Source: Lachnospiraceae bacterium
Lineage (GTDB): Bacteria; Bacillota; Clostridia; Lachnospirales; Lachnospiraceae
DNA length: 64,000 nt
Direction: 5' to 3'
NCBI GenBank assembly: GCA_015057555.1
Contig: SVEC01000002.1
Span: forward strand, 62,001-126,000
Numbering within the stretch: position 1 is the stretch's first letter; every line of letters starts with the position of its first letter. Position numbers and translations under genes: made by a program. The notes below the pieces were generated by a model. It worked only from the letters and a program-made list of their open reading frames with translations, was not told the DNA's origin and ran no database searches. Shown here one piece after another: positions 9,221-18,884 of the stretch.

Positions 9221-10762
9221 TTATCTCACAATAAGTGACTTACCAGTCATCTCTGCAGGCTGTGGAAGCTCCATAATCTCAAGGAGTGTTGGAGCAATAT
9301 CTGCAAGACATCCGCCCTCGCGAAGCTTAACATCCTGTCCGTAGTTGTAAAGGATAAATGGAACCGGATTAGTAGTGTGAGCTGTATGTGGAGCACCTGT
9401 TTCGTAGTTAACCATCTGTTCAGCATTTCCATGGTCAGCACATACAAAAAGTACACCATCAACCTGCTTTACAGCCTCTACAGCTGCACCTACACACTGG
9501 TCAACTCGTTCAACTGCTGCAACAGCTGCTGGGATGATACCTGTGTGACCAACCATATCCGGGTTAGCAAAATTAATGATAATAACATCATACTTATCTG
9601 ATGTAATAGCATCTACAAGATTTACACCAACCTCTGGAGCACTCATCTCTGGCTTTAAGTCATAAGTAGCAACCGCTGGTGACTTAACAAGAGTTCTATC
9701 CTCATCCTTATTAGGCTCCTCAAGACCACCATTGAAGAAGAATGTTACATGTGCATACTTCTCTGTCTCTGCAAGTCTAAGCTGTGTCTTGCCACATGCA
9801 GCAAGATACTCACCAAGCGTATTAGTAATCTCCTGCTTCTTAAATGCAATAATCTTGTTAGGTATACTCTCATCATAATCCTTAAAGCATACGTATGTTA
9901 AAGGAAGCTTGCCTCCCTTTCTCTCAAAACCATCAAACTCATCTGCACAGAAGGCTCTAGTAATCTCTCTAGCTCTATCTGGACGGAAGTTATAGAAGAT
10001 AACTGAGTCATTTGCCTTAACAGTTGCTACTGGAGCACCATTCTCCATAATTACAGTAGGAAGAACGAACTCATCAGTCTTCTCAGCAGCATATGAATCT
10101 GCAACAGCCTGTACAGGGTCACTAGCCTCTACACCTTCACCATAAACCATAGCAGCATAAGCCTTCTCAACTCTATCCCAGTTATTATCTCTATCCATAG
10201 CATAGTAACGACCTGAGATAGTTGCAACCTTACCTACACCAATCTCTGCCATCTTCTCTACTAATTCAGCTACATAATCCTTACCCGATGCTGGTGGTGT
10301 ATCTCTACCATCAAGAAATGGATGTACGTATACATTTGAAAAACCCTGCTTCTTGCAAAGCTCAAGAACTCCATATACGTGTGTATTGTGGCTGTGAACA
10401 CCACCGTCTGAGAGAAGTCCCCAGAGATGAAGGTCAGAATTATTCTTCTTACAGTTTTCTATAGCCTGGGTCATAGCCTCATTCTCAAAGAAATCACCAT
10501 CCTGTATTGCCTTAGTAATAGATGTTAAATCTTGGTAAATAATTCTTCCGGCACCAATATTCATATGTCCAACCTCTGAATTACCCATCTGTCCGTCAGG
10601 AAGTCCTACTGCAAGTCCTGATGCATTACCTCTAACAAATGGACATTCAGCCATAAGCTTATCCATAACAGGGGTATTTGCCATAGCAATAGCATTGCCC
10701 TCTGCATTATCACTGATTCCATAGCCGTCAAGTACCATTAAAACTACTGGTTTCTTACTCAT
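9221..10762 (-). CDS. gpmI: 2,3-bisphosphoglycerate-independent phosphoglycerate mutase
   Basis: This manganese enzyme interconverts 3- and 2-phosphoglycerate. It belongs to the alkaline phosphatase superfamily. The 513 residues are the normal length. The N-terminal metal motif is VLDGYG, the phosphoserine nucleophile is in GQMGNSEVGHMNIG (about residue 62), and C-terminal metal ligands are in NFANPDMVGHTG and CADHGNAE. The start has AAGGAGA 7-8 bases upstream. It is transcribed from its own TATAAT promoter in the gap that follows the accessory gene block. Confidence 0.97.
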   Translation of the reverse strand: MSKKPVVLMVLDGYGISDNAEGNAIAMANTPVMDKLMAECPFVRGNASGLAVGLPDGQMGNSEVGHMNIGAGRIIYQDLTSITKAIQDGDFFENEAMTQAIENCKKNNSDLHLWGLLSDGGVHSHNTHVYGVLELCKKQGFSNVYVHPFLDGRDTPPASGKDYVAELVEKMAEIGVGKVATISGRYYAMDRDNNWDRVEKAYAAMVYGEGVEASDPVQAVADSYAAEKTDEFVLPTVIMENGAPVATVKANDSVIFYNFRPDRAREITRAFCADEFDGFERKGGKLPLTYVCFKDYDESIPNKIIAFKKQEITNTLGEYLAACGKTQLRLAETEKYAHVTFFFNGGLEEPNKDEDRTLVKSPAVATYDLKPEMSAPEVGVNLVDAITSDKYDVIIINFANPDMVGHTGIIPAAVAAVERVDQCVGAAVEAVKQVDGVLFVCADHGNAEQMVNYETGAPHTAHTTNPVPFILYNYGQDVKLREGGCLADIAPTLLEIMELPQPAEMTGKSLIVR

Positions 10763-10806
10763 TATATTTATCTCCTTTTAATTAAAATCAATTTAAACGC
10801 GCATTA

Positions 10807-10834
10807 ATTATATCACAATGCCTATTATTTTCAA
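10807..10834 (-). promoter_or_regulatory. Predicted sigma-A promoter of gpmI
   Basis: On the minus strand TTGAAA (10834-10829), a 16-base spacer, then a perfect TATAAT (10812-10807), 45 bases upstream of the gpmI start. Confidence 0.7.
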
Positions 10835-10892
10835 GTCGTTGATGAAATTAAATATCAACCAACTCTCCATTATAATATGTATCTAGATTAAA

Positions 10893-12071
10893 TCAGTTAT
10901 CTTTATCTTTTATTTCATTTGAAGCATCAAAAGAAATATCCTGCATATAAAATCTGTTCATATCATTTAAAGATATACCATTGTTATAATTATTTATGGC
11001 ATTTACTTGCTTTGCCTGATACTTTCTATATGCAACATCTTGTTTAATAATAACAATAATCCTATATATACCAAATATTGCAATAACTCCATAGAGTATC
11101 TTCAAAAACACACTATGTTTTTCTGAACGGTCTACAAGAGAAAACTCCTCATAATCATCCTTGCTATGCTCCGTAAGACTAAAGGTTGCAGGGTATCTAG
11201 ATTTTATACTTGGATATTTATCTAACTCAGTTATATAATCTCTCCAACCAATAAAATAAGCTGTCAGCTTGGTAATATCTACATTTATATTTCTACTTAA
11301 AGCTTTATCAGCAAAGCTTCCTAGCATTATATCATTACCATATTCCTTTTCTGCATACAAAACAAAATCCTTATATATACCAGTATAATCACTTGTATGA
11401 TAAAGGTCCCTAGCGCCAAACAGATGCAGTATTTCATGAGCATAGGTACTAGCTTCTACTGTATCACCTTTGCTCCATCTAAGATAAATAATACAAAACT
11501 CAGTATATTTATCCTTCCAGCTTGTTTCATAAAACGGATATGCTACACACTTATCAGTTGAATCATCTACAAAAACCATGTACCCAATACTGTTAACCTG
11601 ATACTTTTCCATAATGGCCTTTGTGTCAATGTTTTTATCTATAAATTCATAAATCTCATCTGACAGCTCATCACTATAGGAATCCTTACCAGCAGTATTC
11701 CTAGTTATATTAAAGGACATTCGGTATTCTAAATCAGAATTAGACAATGTATCGTAAATAAGATTAACATCCTTGCCATATAACCTACCCTGCTCCTTAA
11801 GATAATCACAGGCAATTTGGGTATTGGCTCTGACAAGATTCTCATCATGAACACTCCAGTTTGATTCTTCAGTATCAACAAATATTGATACCAATACCGA
11901 ATCCCCATCCAAATATTTTGCACTGCCAGTTGTTGATTGCTTCCAATCACTATATGGTTCTCCAGCATCGCGCATAGTAAACTCAGTATATTCAGTCTTT
12001 TCAGCTTTATCTGAGCAACCAGTTAAAAAGCATATATTTAATAATATTACTAGCAATAATATTTTTTTCAT
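10893..12071 (-). CDS. HExxH lipoprotein, putative surface metallopeptidase
   Basis: I do not recognise a named family. The 392-residue product begins with a lipoprotein signal ending in the lipobox LTGC (Cys19). The middle has a zincin motif, HEILH at 212-216, followed by LFGARDLYH, which offers possible third ligands. A hydrophobic helix near 315-337 precedes a charged tail, so the protein may be held by both lipid and helix. The presumed activity is zinc-dependent proteolysis outside the membrane. Its ATG directly follows the stop codon of the GH5 gene (TAG ATG), indicating translational coupling. It is the last gene of the block that begins at 16493. Confidence 0.72.
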   Translation of the reverse strand: MKKILLLVILLNICFLTGCSDKAEKTEYTEFTMRDAGEPYSDWKQSTTGSAKYLDGDSVLVSIFVDTEESNWSVHDENLVRANTQIACDYLKEQGRLYGKDVNLIYDTLSNSDLEYRMSFNITRNTAGKDSYSDELSDEIYEFIDKNIDTKAIMEKYQVNSIGYMVFVDDSTDKCVAYPFYETSWKDKYTEFCIIYLRWSKGDTVEASTYAHEILHLFGARDLYHTSDYTGIYKDFVLYAEKEYGNDIMLGSFADKALSRNINVDITKLTAYFIGWRDYITELDKYPSIKSRYPATFSLTEHSKDDYEEFSLVDRSEKHSVFLKILYGVIAIFGIYRIIVIIKQDVAYRKYQAKQVNAINNYNNGISLNDMNRFYMQDISFDASNEIKDKDN

Positions 12072-13586
12072 CTAATAATAATCCCCTAAGCTAATTCCAT
12101 TTATCCCTAGAGGTATCTCATGGTCTAAGCCGATAAAATGCTCTCCGTCATTCCATAAAACCTCTTTTACAAATGCATACTTCTCCTCGTCCCAGGTAGT
12201 AAAATCGTCAAGAACCATACCACCTGTATCACCAGAATTTGCATTAAAGCACCAGAAGGTGTGATGAAGCTTATATTCCCCTATAAGCTGACGCATATAA
12301 GTCATCCACTCTAGGTTTGGCTCCTTCATAAAGCCACCCCATTCTCCTATAAGAAGTGGTGCAATATTCTCCTCATGGATGTAAAGCCAGTTATCATACC
12401 AGCAATTCTCCATTAAGCTATCATAAGAAAAGTCACCCTCAAACCAAGGCTGAGCATATACTGTAGGACCATAGTCGTGTGGTGAATACAGTAATTTATT
12501 CTGATATTTTCCCAAATCAACTGGATAATCAGCTACACCTCGGAGATTTCCTCCCCACCAGTTATAATAGTAATCATCCTCATTTTGTGAAGCGTAGTCA
12601 CCATTTGCTTTGATATCCTTAGGATATATTTCAATACCCTCTACCATAACCAAAACATTCGGATTCTTTGACAAAACAGCATTTGCAGCAAGCTCTGCTA
12701 CATATTTCCAGTTGTTGTCCTTCTTTGAATCATTCCATATAGCAGCAGCATCACCCTCATAATGCTTGCCGTGAGGCTCGTTCTTAAGGTCATAGGCGAT
12801 AATAGTATCGTCGTTCTTGTATCTATCAGCCATCCACGAAAGTGCAAACAGATAATCATCTCTACTAATTTTCTCTGTATACCAAAGGTTTATCATATGT
12901 CCACTGGCATTTGTCTCAGCACTATGTATATCAATTATAACCTTAAGACCATTAGCTCTGGCCTGACCTAGAAAATACTCAAATATCTGCAAGCTATCCA
13001 TACCAACAAGATAAGAATTTGTAGCCTGATTAAAGTTAGCCTGTGGATACTCACCCCTAGACCACTGTAAAATAAGCTCTGCTGAAAATGGAACTCTGAT
13101 TACATTAAAGCCATGGTTTGCAATCTCCTGTATAGAAGTATTCATATCTCCAGCCCAAAGTCCATCAAAGGTGTTTGTTCCTGTGTTATAACCAAACCAG
13201 TTAATTCCTGTAAGCCAAACTTCATTTCCATCCTTGTCAACTATCTTATTGCCCTCAACAAAAAGCCAGTCATCTGTGGTTGGCTCCGATACATCCATTG
13301 CGCCATAATCAACATCTCTTTCTACAACTACGTGATTAGTAGGCTGGGAGGTAGTTGCTGGTGTATCTTCATCAATACCCAAATCATGGCTAGATGCATT
13401 TTTTTCTTCTGATTCTGTACTTGGCTCGGAATTGTCTTCATTCAAATTTAATTCTGTAGTCTCTATACTATCCGAAGCATTTTTATCCATTCTTTTCTTT
13501 TGTATATTCATACCAAGCAATATTCCTAATAGAAATACCACTACGAATGCTTGTATAAAAATAATAATCTTTAGCTTCTTATTCAT
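12072..13586 (-). CDS. Membrane-anchored GH5-family glycoside hydrolase (endoglucanase-like)
   Basis: GH5 enzymes cleave beta-1,4-glucans or mannans by a retaining mechanism. The 504-residue protein has an N-terminal transmembrane anchor (about 6-27), a low-complexity Ser/Thr/Glu linker (about 35-90) and a catalytic TIM barrel. The conserved residues are visible: the acid/base Glu270 in LKNEPHG, the nucleophile Glu415 in LIGEWGGF, and the GINWFGYNTG and SPHDYGP strands. The exact substrate cannot be read from sequence; cellulose or mixed-linkage glucan is most likely. The start overlaps the tautomerase stop (TAATG) and its stop abuts the lipoprotein start, so three unrelated proteins are coupled. 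Confidence 0.88.
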   Translation of the reverse strand: MNKKLKIIIFIQAFVVVFLLGILLGMNIQKKRMDKNASDSIETTELNLNEDNSEPSTESEEKNASSHDLGIDEDTPATTSQPTNHVVVERDVDYGAMDVSEPTTDDWLFVEGNKIVDKDGNEVWLTGINWFGYNTGTNTFDGLWAGDMNTSIQEIANHGFNVIRVPFSAELILQWSRGEYPQANFNQATNSYLVGMDSLQIFEYFLGQARANGLKVIIDIHSAETNASGHMINLWYTEKISRDDYLFALSWMADRYKNDDTIIAYDLKNEPHGKHYEGDAAAIWNDSKKDNNWKYVAELAANAVLSKNPNVLVMVEGIEIYPKDIKANGDYASQNEDDYYYNWWGGNLRGVADYPVDLGKYQNKLLYSPHDYGPTVYAQPWFEGDFSYDSLMENCWYDNWLYIHEENIAPLLIGEWGGFMKEPNLEWMTYMRQLIGEYKLHHTFWCFNANSGDTGGMVLDDFTTWDEEKYAFVKEVLWNDGEHFIGLDHEIPLGINGISLGDYY

Positions 13587-13930
13587 TAGAAATTACCGCC
13601 GTTCCAGCCCCAGTTAGTTGTCGCTTCATACTTAACATATATATGGTCAGCTTTAATTCCAAGTACCTGACCAAAAATTTCACAAATCTTACCAGTAAGT
13701 GCATCAAAGGCAGACTTATTCTCACCACCGAAAACACTTACCTCAACAAAGGCTATATCCTCACTGTTATCTCCCCTAAAATAAAGTGAATATTCATCCT
13801 GAAAACCAAGCATAAGCCAAGACTCACTCTTTCCTGGAATTGTAGCTATAGCCTGACCAAGTAAGGTCTTAAGCTCAAGCTCCTGCTCCTTTGTAATCTT
13901 TTTACTAATCTTTGAATTAATAAATGGCAT
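13586..13930 (-). CDS. MIF-like phenylpyruvate tautomerase family protein
   Basis: The 114 residues match the macrophage migration inhibitory factor family in length. Pro2 follows the initiator Met (MPFINSK) and would be the catalytic base. The C-terminus NWGWNGGNF and the GKSESWLMLGF segment are typical. Family members are trimeric and tautomerise phenylpyruvate-like compounds in vitro; the physiological role in bacteria is unclear. There is no signal peptide, so the protein is probably cytoplasmic. The gene overlaps the GH5 gene by one base. The operon link suggests shared expression, not a shared pathway. Confidence 0.85.
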   Translation of the reverse strand: MPFINSKISKKITKEQELELKTLLGQAIATIPGKSESWLMLGFQDEYSLYFRGDNSEDIAFVEVSVFGGENKSAFDALTGKICEIFGQVLGIKADHIYVKYEATTNWGWNGGNF

Positions 13931-13955
13931 AATATTTCCTCCTTATAATCTAATA

Positions 13956-14597
13956 TTACAAATATTCCTCAATATCCTCATCCTCTTCAAGTATGTCAAC
14001 TCTTGCATTTTCGGCGAATTTCTTCTTCATATCCTTACTCCAATAAACATTTGGAAGAGTTAAAACTGTGCTATATTCTTCTGAAGCAAGTACAGGGAAT
14101 ATGTCTGCTGAAAGATAACCTGTTGGAAGGAATTTTCTAGTAACCAGCATGGTGGCAAAATGCACCTTTATCTTATGTCCTTCAAGCATATACTCAAATC
14201 TAAAGTTTGGTCTATCCGGGTCTTCCTTAAACCATCTAACAGCTGGTCTTAAGTTATCAGGAATCTCCTCATCTGGGGTATTCTTATAGCCTACAACATC
14301 CTTTGCAATCTTCAAAAGCTTCTCTGGATTAGCATTTGCCCAATCATCATAGGAATACACAATTACTGCAGGACCATCCATAAATTCAGAATCATCCTTA
14401 ATCATAGGATTAGCCATAACAACCTGAGCATAGTATACATCACCTTTAAGATATACATCCTTGTACTCTTCATACATCTTATAAAGCTTATCCTCACGCT
14501 TCATCCAAAGAGCATGCTCTAAAGGCTCCTTAAATGGTTTTCTCTTGTATTTCTTTCTCATTTTAATTATTGATTTCTCGTAATTCATTGTACTCAT
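13956..14597 (-). CDS. Conserved-looking hypothetical cytoplasmic protein
   Basis: I do not recognise this 213-residue protein. It has no signal peptide or membrane segment. The N-terminal 30 residues are strongly basic and the last 10 strongly acidic. I chose the ATG at 14597 (MSTMNYEK): a GTG 15 bases upstream lies inside the AGTGAGGA ribosome binding site. The middle contains several Asp/Glu-Pro motifs (DNLRPAVRWF, DRPNFRFEY) but no known catalytic signature. It lies between two unknown membrane proteins and the tautomerase gene. Confidence 0.65.
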   Translation of the reverse strand: MSTMNYEKSIIKMRKKYKRKPFKEPLEHALWMKREDKLYKMYEEYKDVYLKGDVYYAQVVMANPMIKDDSEFMDGPAVIVYSYDDWANANPEKLLKIAKDVVGYKNTPDEEIPDNLRPAVRWFKEDPDRPNFRFEYMLEGHKIKVHFATMLVTRKFLPTGYLSADIFPVLASEEYSTVLTLPNVYWSKDMKKKFAENARVDILEEDEDIEEYL

Positions 14598-14637
14598 TTG
14601 TTTATTCCTCACTATTTATTATATATTTATCTAAATT

Positions 14638-15327
14638 CTACTGACTAAATGTATTTTGATCATAGCCCTGACCATAATAATTTTGCTGACGAACAAAAAC
14701 ATTTTGCACAAATCCTTTATATGGTATCATTCCATTATTATTTTTGTATAATTGTTGCATCTGATTGAGATAAGCAAGTCCATCATTGTTATAACCAAAT
14801 CGAACATTTGGACATACCTTAGCAATCTTATCCGCCAATTCATCAACTAGTTGCTTCTTAACACCATATATATTAATAGCAATATTCCCCGTTGCAGTAC
14901 AGATATAAAGAAGCTTACCTGTAGGTATAAAGTTAGTTCTCTGCTTTTGAATATATACTAAAAATACATCCTCCAAATACGCTATCTCATTATAGACTTT
15001 TTTATTTGCAATACATCTATCAGATATCATTATAAACTTATCCTCATAGCACTTATTTGCAGCCATATTATCAACCTGATATAACAAATATGGATTTCTT
15101 TTAAACATTCCATGCTTCATAGGATTTGTTAGATTTCTAATTCCAAAATAAAGCATTAATCCTCCACATAAAGCAACTATTAATAATATTATTAATCCAT
15201 CTATCAAGGAACCATCCACTACTAAAAACAAAAGCATACACAATGTTAATAGTGTAAAAATAGAGCCCACAACTGTTAAACCTATACCACTGTTTTTTAT
15301 CTTTTTAAATACTAATTCTCTTCCCAT
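14638..15327 (-). CDS. Uncharacterised membrane protein with two helices
   Basis: This 229-residue protein has two adjacent hydrophobic helices near residues 14-38 and 41-62. A mixed soluble domain of about 160 residues follows on the same side of the membrane, with an Asn/Gln/Tyr-rich tail (QQNYYGQGYDQN). The start has a clear GGAGGA. No family is recognised. The soluble part (roughly 85-200) has alternating hydrophobic strands reminiscent of a PH-like fold, which is only an impression. It is second in the accessory block. Confidence 0.65.
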   Translation of the reverse strand: MGRELVFKKIKNSGIGLTVVGSIFTLLTLCMLLFLVVDGSLIDGLIILLIVALCGGLMLYFGIRNLTNPMKHGMFKRNPYLLYQVDNMAANKCYEDKFIMISDRCIANKKVYNEIAYLEDVFLVYIQKQRTNFIPTGKLLYICTATGNIAINIYGVKKQLVDELADKIAKVCPNVRFGYNNDGLAYLNQMQQLYKNNNGMIPYKGFVQNVFVRQQNYYGQGYDQNTFSQ

Positions 15328-15368
15328 AATATCCTCCTATTGTACAAACGTTTTATGTATTTATTTAA

Positions 15369-16493
15369 TCAAAAACATTTTGCTTTTATAAAATAGTTTT
15401 GTTCTCCTCGCTGATACATATACAGAACATCACCATAATAAAATTTTTCTGTCATCTGTGGATATGACATATTAAATGTATTAAATTTATCTATAGCATT
15501 ATAGTATATAGACATATTCTGTTGAGGTAAATAACCTATATATACTATATTATTACTATTCATAATTACTCGTCTAAGCTGATTAACCTTATTTAAATTA
15601 TTTAATGTACTATTTTTAATAAATAAAATTACTAATCCAAAGAACATAATAAATCCTATATATATAGAAGCAATAACAATAAAGTATTCTACGCTTAATT
15701 CCTTTGACAAGTACATAACCAAAACTATTAGAGCACATAATATAAGCATCACTATAGAAACTCCTACAAAAGTAGCTTTGATACTCTTTGTTTTATAATT
15801 ATAAAAGGTATTTACAAACTCAGTTTTTTCTTCCTGAGACATATCTCTTGGCATCACATCAGTATATATTGCATTAGGATGTGGCAATATGGTTGGATAC
15901 CAGCAATTGTTGTATGAAATATAATTAAAATCAAAGCTGGAATATGATGATATTAGTACTCTAGTATGTTCATTCAGCTTCATAACATAATATGGTCCAT
16001 TATCCACATATACAACTATTATTCTATCTCCAGGACTAATGCCTTCAAAATTCTTTGCTGGTACTGAAATTCTATATGGTCGACCATGATAATCCTTAAG
16101 GTCATCCTCAACAAAAATTATAAACTTCTGTTCTGGGTTAATTCCTATTATGGTGGCACCATTTATGTATATATTTCCATCGAAAGACTTCTTTCCTAAT
16201 CTACTACCAGCTTTACCCTTAATCAAAAAGTGAGTAAATCCAATAGATGCGCTCAAAATCATTATTATTATAAATTCAATTAAATTCGTATCAGTAGATT
16301 TAATTGCAATGGCTACAGGTACAGCGATTAACAAGCCAAAAACAAGACCAATAACATATGCCATTACTGTTTTCGATGTTTTTTCAGATATGGTATCAGA
16401 AATTATATCTAATTTATTATTTTTAACTATTTCCTTTTCTCTGTCAGTACAAATTCTCTTCATAAATTTAGATTCCCTAACGTATTTTTTCAT
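15369..16493 (-). CDS. Uncharacterised membrane protein with about four helices
   Basis: The 374 residues contain two hydrophobic pairs: about 42-62 with 72-90, and about 245-265 with 272-293. Soluble segments lie between and after them. The middle domain (about 120-220) is strand-rich and contains a PGDRIIVVYVDNGPYYVM stretch. I recognise no family. Two starts are possible: the ATG at 16493, which has no good ribosome binding site, or the in-frame ATG at residue 11 preceded by AGGGA. It is first in the accessory block, behind a good TATAAT promoter. Confidence 0.65.
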   Translation of the reverse strand: MKKYVRESKFMKRICTDREKEIVKNNKLDIISDTISEKTSKTVMAYVIGLVFGLLIAVPVAIAIKSTDTNLIEFIIIMILSASIGFTHFLIKGKAGSRLGKKSFDGNIYINGATIIGINPEQKFIIFVEDDLKDYHGRPYRISVPAKNFEGISPGDRIIVVYVDNGPYYVMKLNEHTRVLISSYSSFDFNYISYNNCWYPTILPHPNAIYTDVMPRDMSQEEKTEFVNTFYNYKTKSIKATFVGVSIVMLILCALIVLVMYLSKELSVEYFIVIASIYIGFIMFFGLVILFIKNSTLNNLNKVNQLRRVIMNSNNIVYIGYLPQQNMSIYYNAIDKFNTFNMSYPQMTEKFYYGDVLYMYQRGEQNYFIKAKCF

Positions 16494-16527
16494 AATCTAA
16501 AATCAATATGCACACACAACTATGAAA

Positions 16528-16556
16528 ATTATAATATAATACAACACATAAAACAA
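16528..16556 (-). promoter_or_regulatory. Predicted promoter of the accessory block (16493 to 10893)
   Basis: On the minus strand TTGTTT (16556-16551), a 17-base spacer, then a perfect TATAAT (16533-16528). It lies between the tpiA terminator and the first gene of the block, so the block has a transcription start separate from the glycolytic genes. Confidence 0.65.
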
Positions 16557-16565
16557 GTTTTTACA

Positions 16566-16600
16566 ACCAAAAAAACAGCCTGACACATAGTGTCAGGCTG
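16566..16600 (-). terminator. Intrinsic terminator after tpiA
   Basis: A perfect 11-bp stem (16576-16586 with 16590-16600) with a 3-base loop, followed on the minus strand by seven T residues. Confidence 0.92.
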
Positions 16601-16626
16601 CATATATTTCTTAAAATAGCAATAAA

Positions 16627-17373
16627 TTAGTAGCAAACGATTTTGCCGAAATCAGCCTTAAGTGAAGCACCACCTACAAGACCACCATCGATGTTTGGCT
16701 GTGCAAATAACTCAGCTGCATTACCAGCATTAACAGATCCGCCGTACTGAATACGAACTGCATCTGCTGTAGCCTGGTCATACATCTGGGCGATGCACTC
16801 TCTGATACCCTTACATACTTCCTCAGCCTGCTCAGTTGTAGCAGTCTTACCAGTACCGATTGCCCAGATTGGCTCATATGCAATAACGATATCCTTAACC
16901 TGATCTGCAGTAACATCTACAAGGTCAGACTTAATCTGGAATCTAATCCAATCCATAGTTACGCCCATCTCTCTTTGCTCAAGTGACTCACCACAGCAAA
17001 GAATTGGAGTAAGACCAGAAGCGATAGCCTTCTTAACCTTCTTGTTAAGTAAAGCGTCATCCTCCTTAAAGTAGTCTCTTCTCTCTGAATGTCCAATGAT
17101 TACATACTTAACACCAGCGTCAACAAGCATAGCTGCTGAAATCTCACCAGTATATGCTCCGCTCTCCTCAAAGTACATATTTTCAGCACCAACCTGTACA
17201 TTTGAGCCCTTAACAGCCTCAACTACAGGTACAATATCAATTGCAGGAACACAGTAAACTACATCTACAGCATCATTCTTTACAAGTGGCTCAAGCTCTG
17301 CAACAAGCTTAACAGCCTCTGATGGAGTCATGTTCATCTTCCAGTTACCTGCGATAATCTTCTTTCTTGCCAT
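16627..17373 (-). CDS. tpiA: Triosephosphate isomerase
   Basis: This enzyme interconverts dihydroxyacetone phosphate and glyceraldehyde-3-phosphate. The 248 residues are standard length. Signature motifs are GNWKMN (Lys near residue 11), IIGHSERR (catalytic His), [17 protein letters not shown] (catalytic Glu in the first part) and YGGSVNAGN (phosphate binding). TAGGAGA precedes the ATG. It is third in gap-pgk-tpiA. The 211-base gap to pgk contains a large imperfect inverted repeat, and a strong terminator follows. Confidence 0.97.
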   Translation of the reverse strand: MARKKIIAGNWKMNMTPSEAVKLVAELEPLVKNDAVDVVYCVPAIDIVPVVEAVKGSNVQVGAENMYFEESGAYTGEISAAMLVDAGVKYVIIGHSERRDYFKEDDALLNKKVKKAIASGLTPILCCGESLEQREMGVTMDWIRFQIKSDLVDVTADQVKDIVIAYEPIWAIGTGKTATTEQAEEVCKGIRECIAQMYDQATADAVRIQYGGSVNAGNAAELFAQPNIDGGLVGGASLKADFGKIVCY

Positions 17374-17472
17374 AATTTTTATCTCCTAATATGAATTGAT
17401 TTTATGATATTAACCTCAAATAATTACTTGGTTTTTGTGGCAATCACCACATATATCATATTATGTCAAATT

Positions 17473-17565
17473 CAAAATTCGCTCGAAATACAAGGCACAG
17501 CTTATGAAGGCGTACTAAAGCGTACGCCGATTAAGCTGTAACGCAGTAGTTCGAGATGAATTTTG
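17473..17565. repeat. 93-bp imperfect inverted repeat between pgk and tpiA
   Basis: The element folds into one long hairpin with four matched blocks. The outer arms are 17473-17480 with 17558-17565 (8 bp). Then come 17483-17487 with 17550-17554 (5 bp), 17497-17504 with 17532-17539 (8 bp) and 17509-17515 with 17522-17528 (7 bp). It is non-coding and more GC-rich than the intergenic DNA around it. It could be a MITE-like or REP-like repeat or an mRNA processing site. No second full copy is visible in this window. Confidence 0.7.
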
Positions 17566-17584
17566 GATTTCTATCGTTCTATAT

Positions 17585-18796
17585 TTATCTATCGTTAGCT
17601 GCTGCTACACCTGGTAACTCCTTACCCTCAAGGAACTCTAAAGAAGCACCACCACCAGTTGAAATGTGGCTCATCTTATCACCATATCCAAGCTGGTTAA
17701 CAGCTGCTGCTGAATCACCACCGCCGATGATTGTTGTAGCATCAGTCTCAGCAAGAGCTGCAGCTACTGCCTTAGTACCAACTGCAAGTGTTGGGTTCTC
17801 GAATACGCCCATAGGTCCATTCCAAACAACAGTCTTAGCAGTCTTAACAGCTTCTGAGAACATAGCAACTGTCTTAGGACCGATATCACAGCCTTCCTTA
17901 TCAGCACTCATCTTGTCTGCATCAAATACCTCAGTCTCAACTGGAGCGTCGATTGGGTTAGGGAAATCGTTAATCATAACTGAATCAACTGGAAGCATAA
18001 GGTTCTTACCAAGCTTCTCAGCCTTCTCCATCATTTCCTTACAGTAATCAATCTTAGTATCATCTACAAGGGACTTACCAATCTCGTAACCCTTTGCCTT
18101 AAGGAATGTATAAGCCATACCACCACCGATGATAAGTGTATCACACTTCTCAATTAAGTTAGATATAACATTAAGCTTATCTGCAACCTTAGCACCACCA
18201 AGGATAGCTACGAAAGGTCTTACAGGGTTCTCTACTGCATTACCAAGGAAATCGATTTCCTTCTGCATTAAGTAACCAACTACTGCTGTATCAACAAGCT
18301 GTGCAACACCAACATTTGAACAGTGTGCTCTATGTGCAGTACCGAATGCATCATTAACAAATACATCACAGATTGAAGCTAAATCCTGTGAGAAAGCCTC
18401 TCCACACTTAGTCTCCTCAGCTCTGAAACGAGTATTCTCAAGAAGAATAACATCTCCATCGTTCATAGCCTCAACAGCAGCCTTAGCATTAGGACCTACA
18501 ACCTCAAGGTCAGCTGCAAATTTAACTTCCTGTCCAAGAAGCTCTGAAAGACGAGCTGCTACTGGAGCTAAAGTCTTAGTAACCTTATCCTCCTCAGTCT
18601 TAACCTTTCCAAGGTGTGAGCAAAGAATAACCTTACCACCATCAGCGATAAGCTTCTTAATAGTTGGAAGAGCTGCTACAAGACGGTTCTCATCTGTAAT
18701 CTTACCTTCCTTTAATGGTACATTGAAATCACATCTGCAAAGAACACGAAGTCCCTTTACGTTGATATCATCTACTGACTTTTTGTTTAATGACAT
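17585..18796 (-). CDS. pgk: Phosphoglycerate kinase
   Basis: This kinase transfers phosphate from 1,3-bisphosphoglycerate to ADP. The 403 residues are typical. Motifs seen are RCDFNVPL near the N-terminus, LCSHLGK, the hinge region around [11 protein letters not shown], the nucleotide site [11 protein letters not shown] and the C-terminal [15 protein letters not shown] precedes the ATG. It lies downstream of gap and is separated from it by a hairpin with a T run that probably reduces but does not abolish read-through. Confidence 0.97.
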   Translation of the reverse strand: MSLNKKSVDDINVKGLRVLCRCDFNVPLKEGKITDENRLVAALPTIKKLIADGGKVILCSHLGKVKTEEDKVTKTLAPVAARLSELLGQEVKFAADLEVVGPNAKAAVEAMNDGDVILLENTRFRAEETKCGEAFSQDLASICDVFVNDAFGTAHRAHCSNVGVAQLVDTAVVGYLMQKEIDFLGNAVENPVRPFVAILGGAKVADKLNVISNLIEKCDTLIIGGGMAYTFLKAKGYEIGKSLVDDTKIDYCKEMMEKAEKLGKNLMLPVDSVMINDFPNPIDAPVETEVFDADKMSADKEGCDIGPKTVAMFSEAVKTAKTVVWNGPMGVFENPTLAVGTKAVAAALAETDATTIIGGGDSAAAVNQLGYGDKMSHISTGGGASLEFLEGKELPGVAAANDR

Positions 18797-18824
18797 TTTA
18801 TTGTCCTCCTATGATTTATTTTGT

Positions 18825-18853
18825 AAAAAAGGTCCGGTCCAAAAGACCGGACC
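18825..18853 (-). terminator. Terminator-like hairpin between gap and pgk
   Basis: A perfect 9-bp GC-rich stem (18831-18839 with 18845-18853) is followed by six T residues on the minus strand. In a gap-pgk operon it would set the ratio of gap to downstream genes, unless pgk has its own start. Confidence 0.85.
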
Positions 18854-18884
18854 CATTAGGTCTGAAATAAAAACTTAAAGTAAA

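Noticed and set aside
17556-18047. 163-codon plus-strand open frame over pgk
   Set aside because: Antisense to conserved pgk sequence; composition is that of a shadow frame and there is no ribosome binding site.
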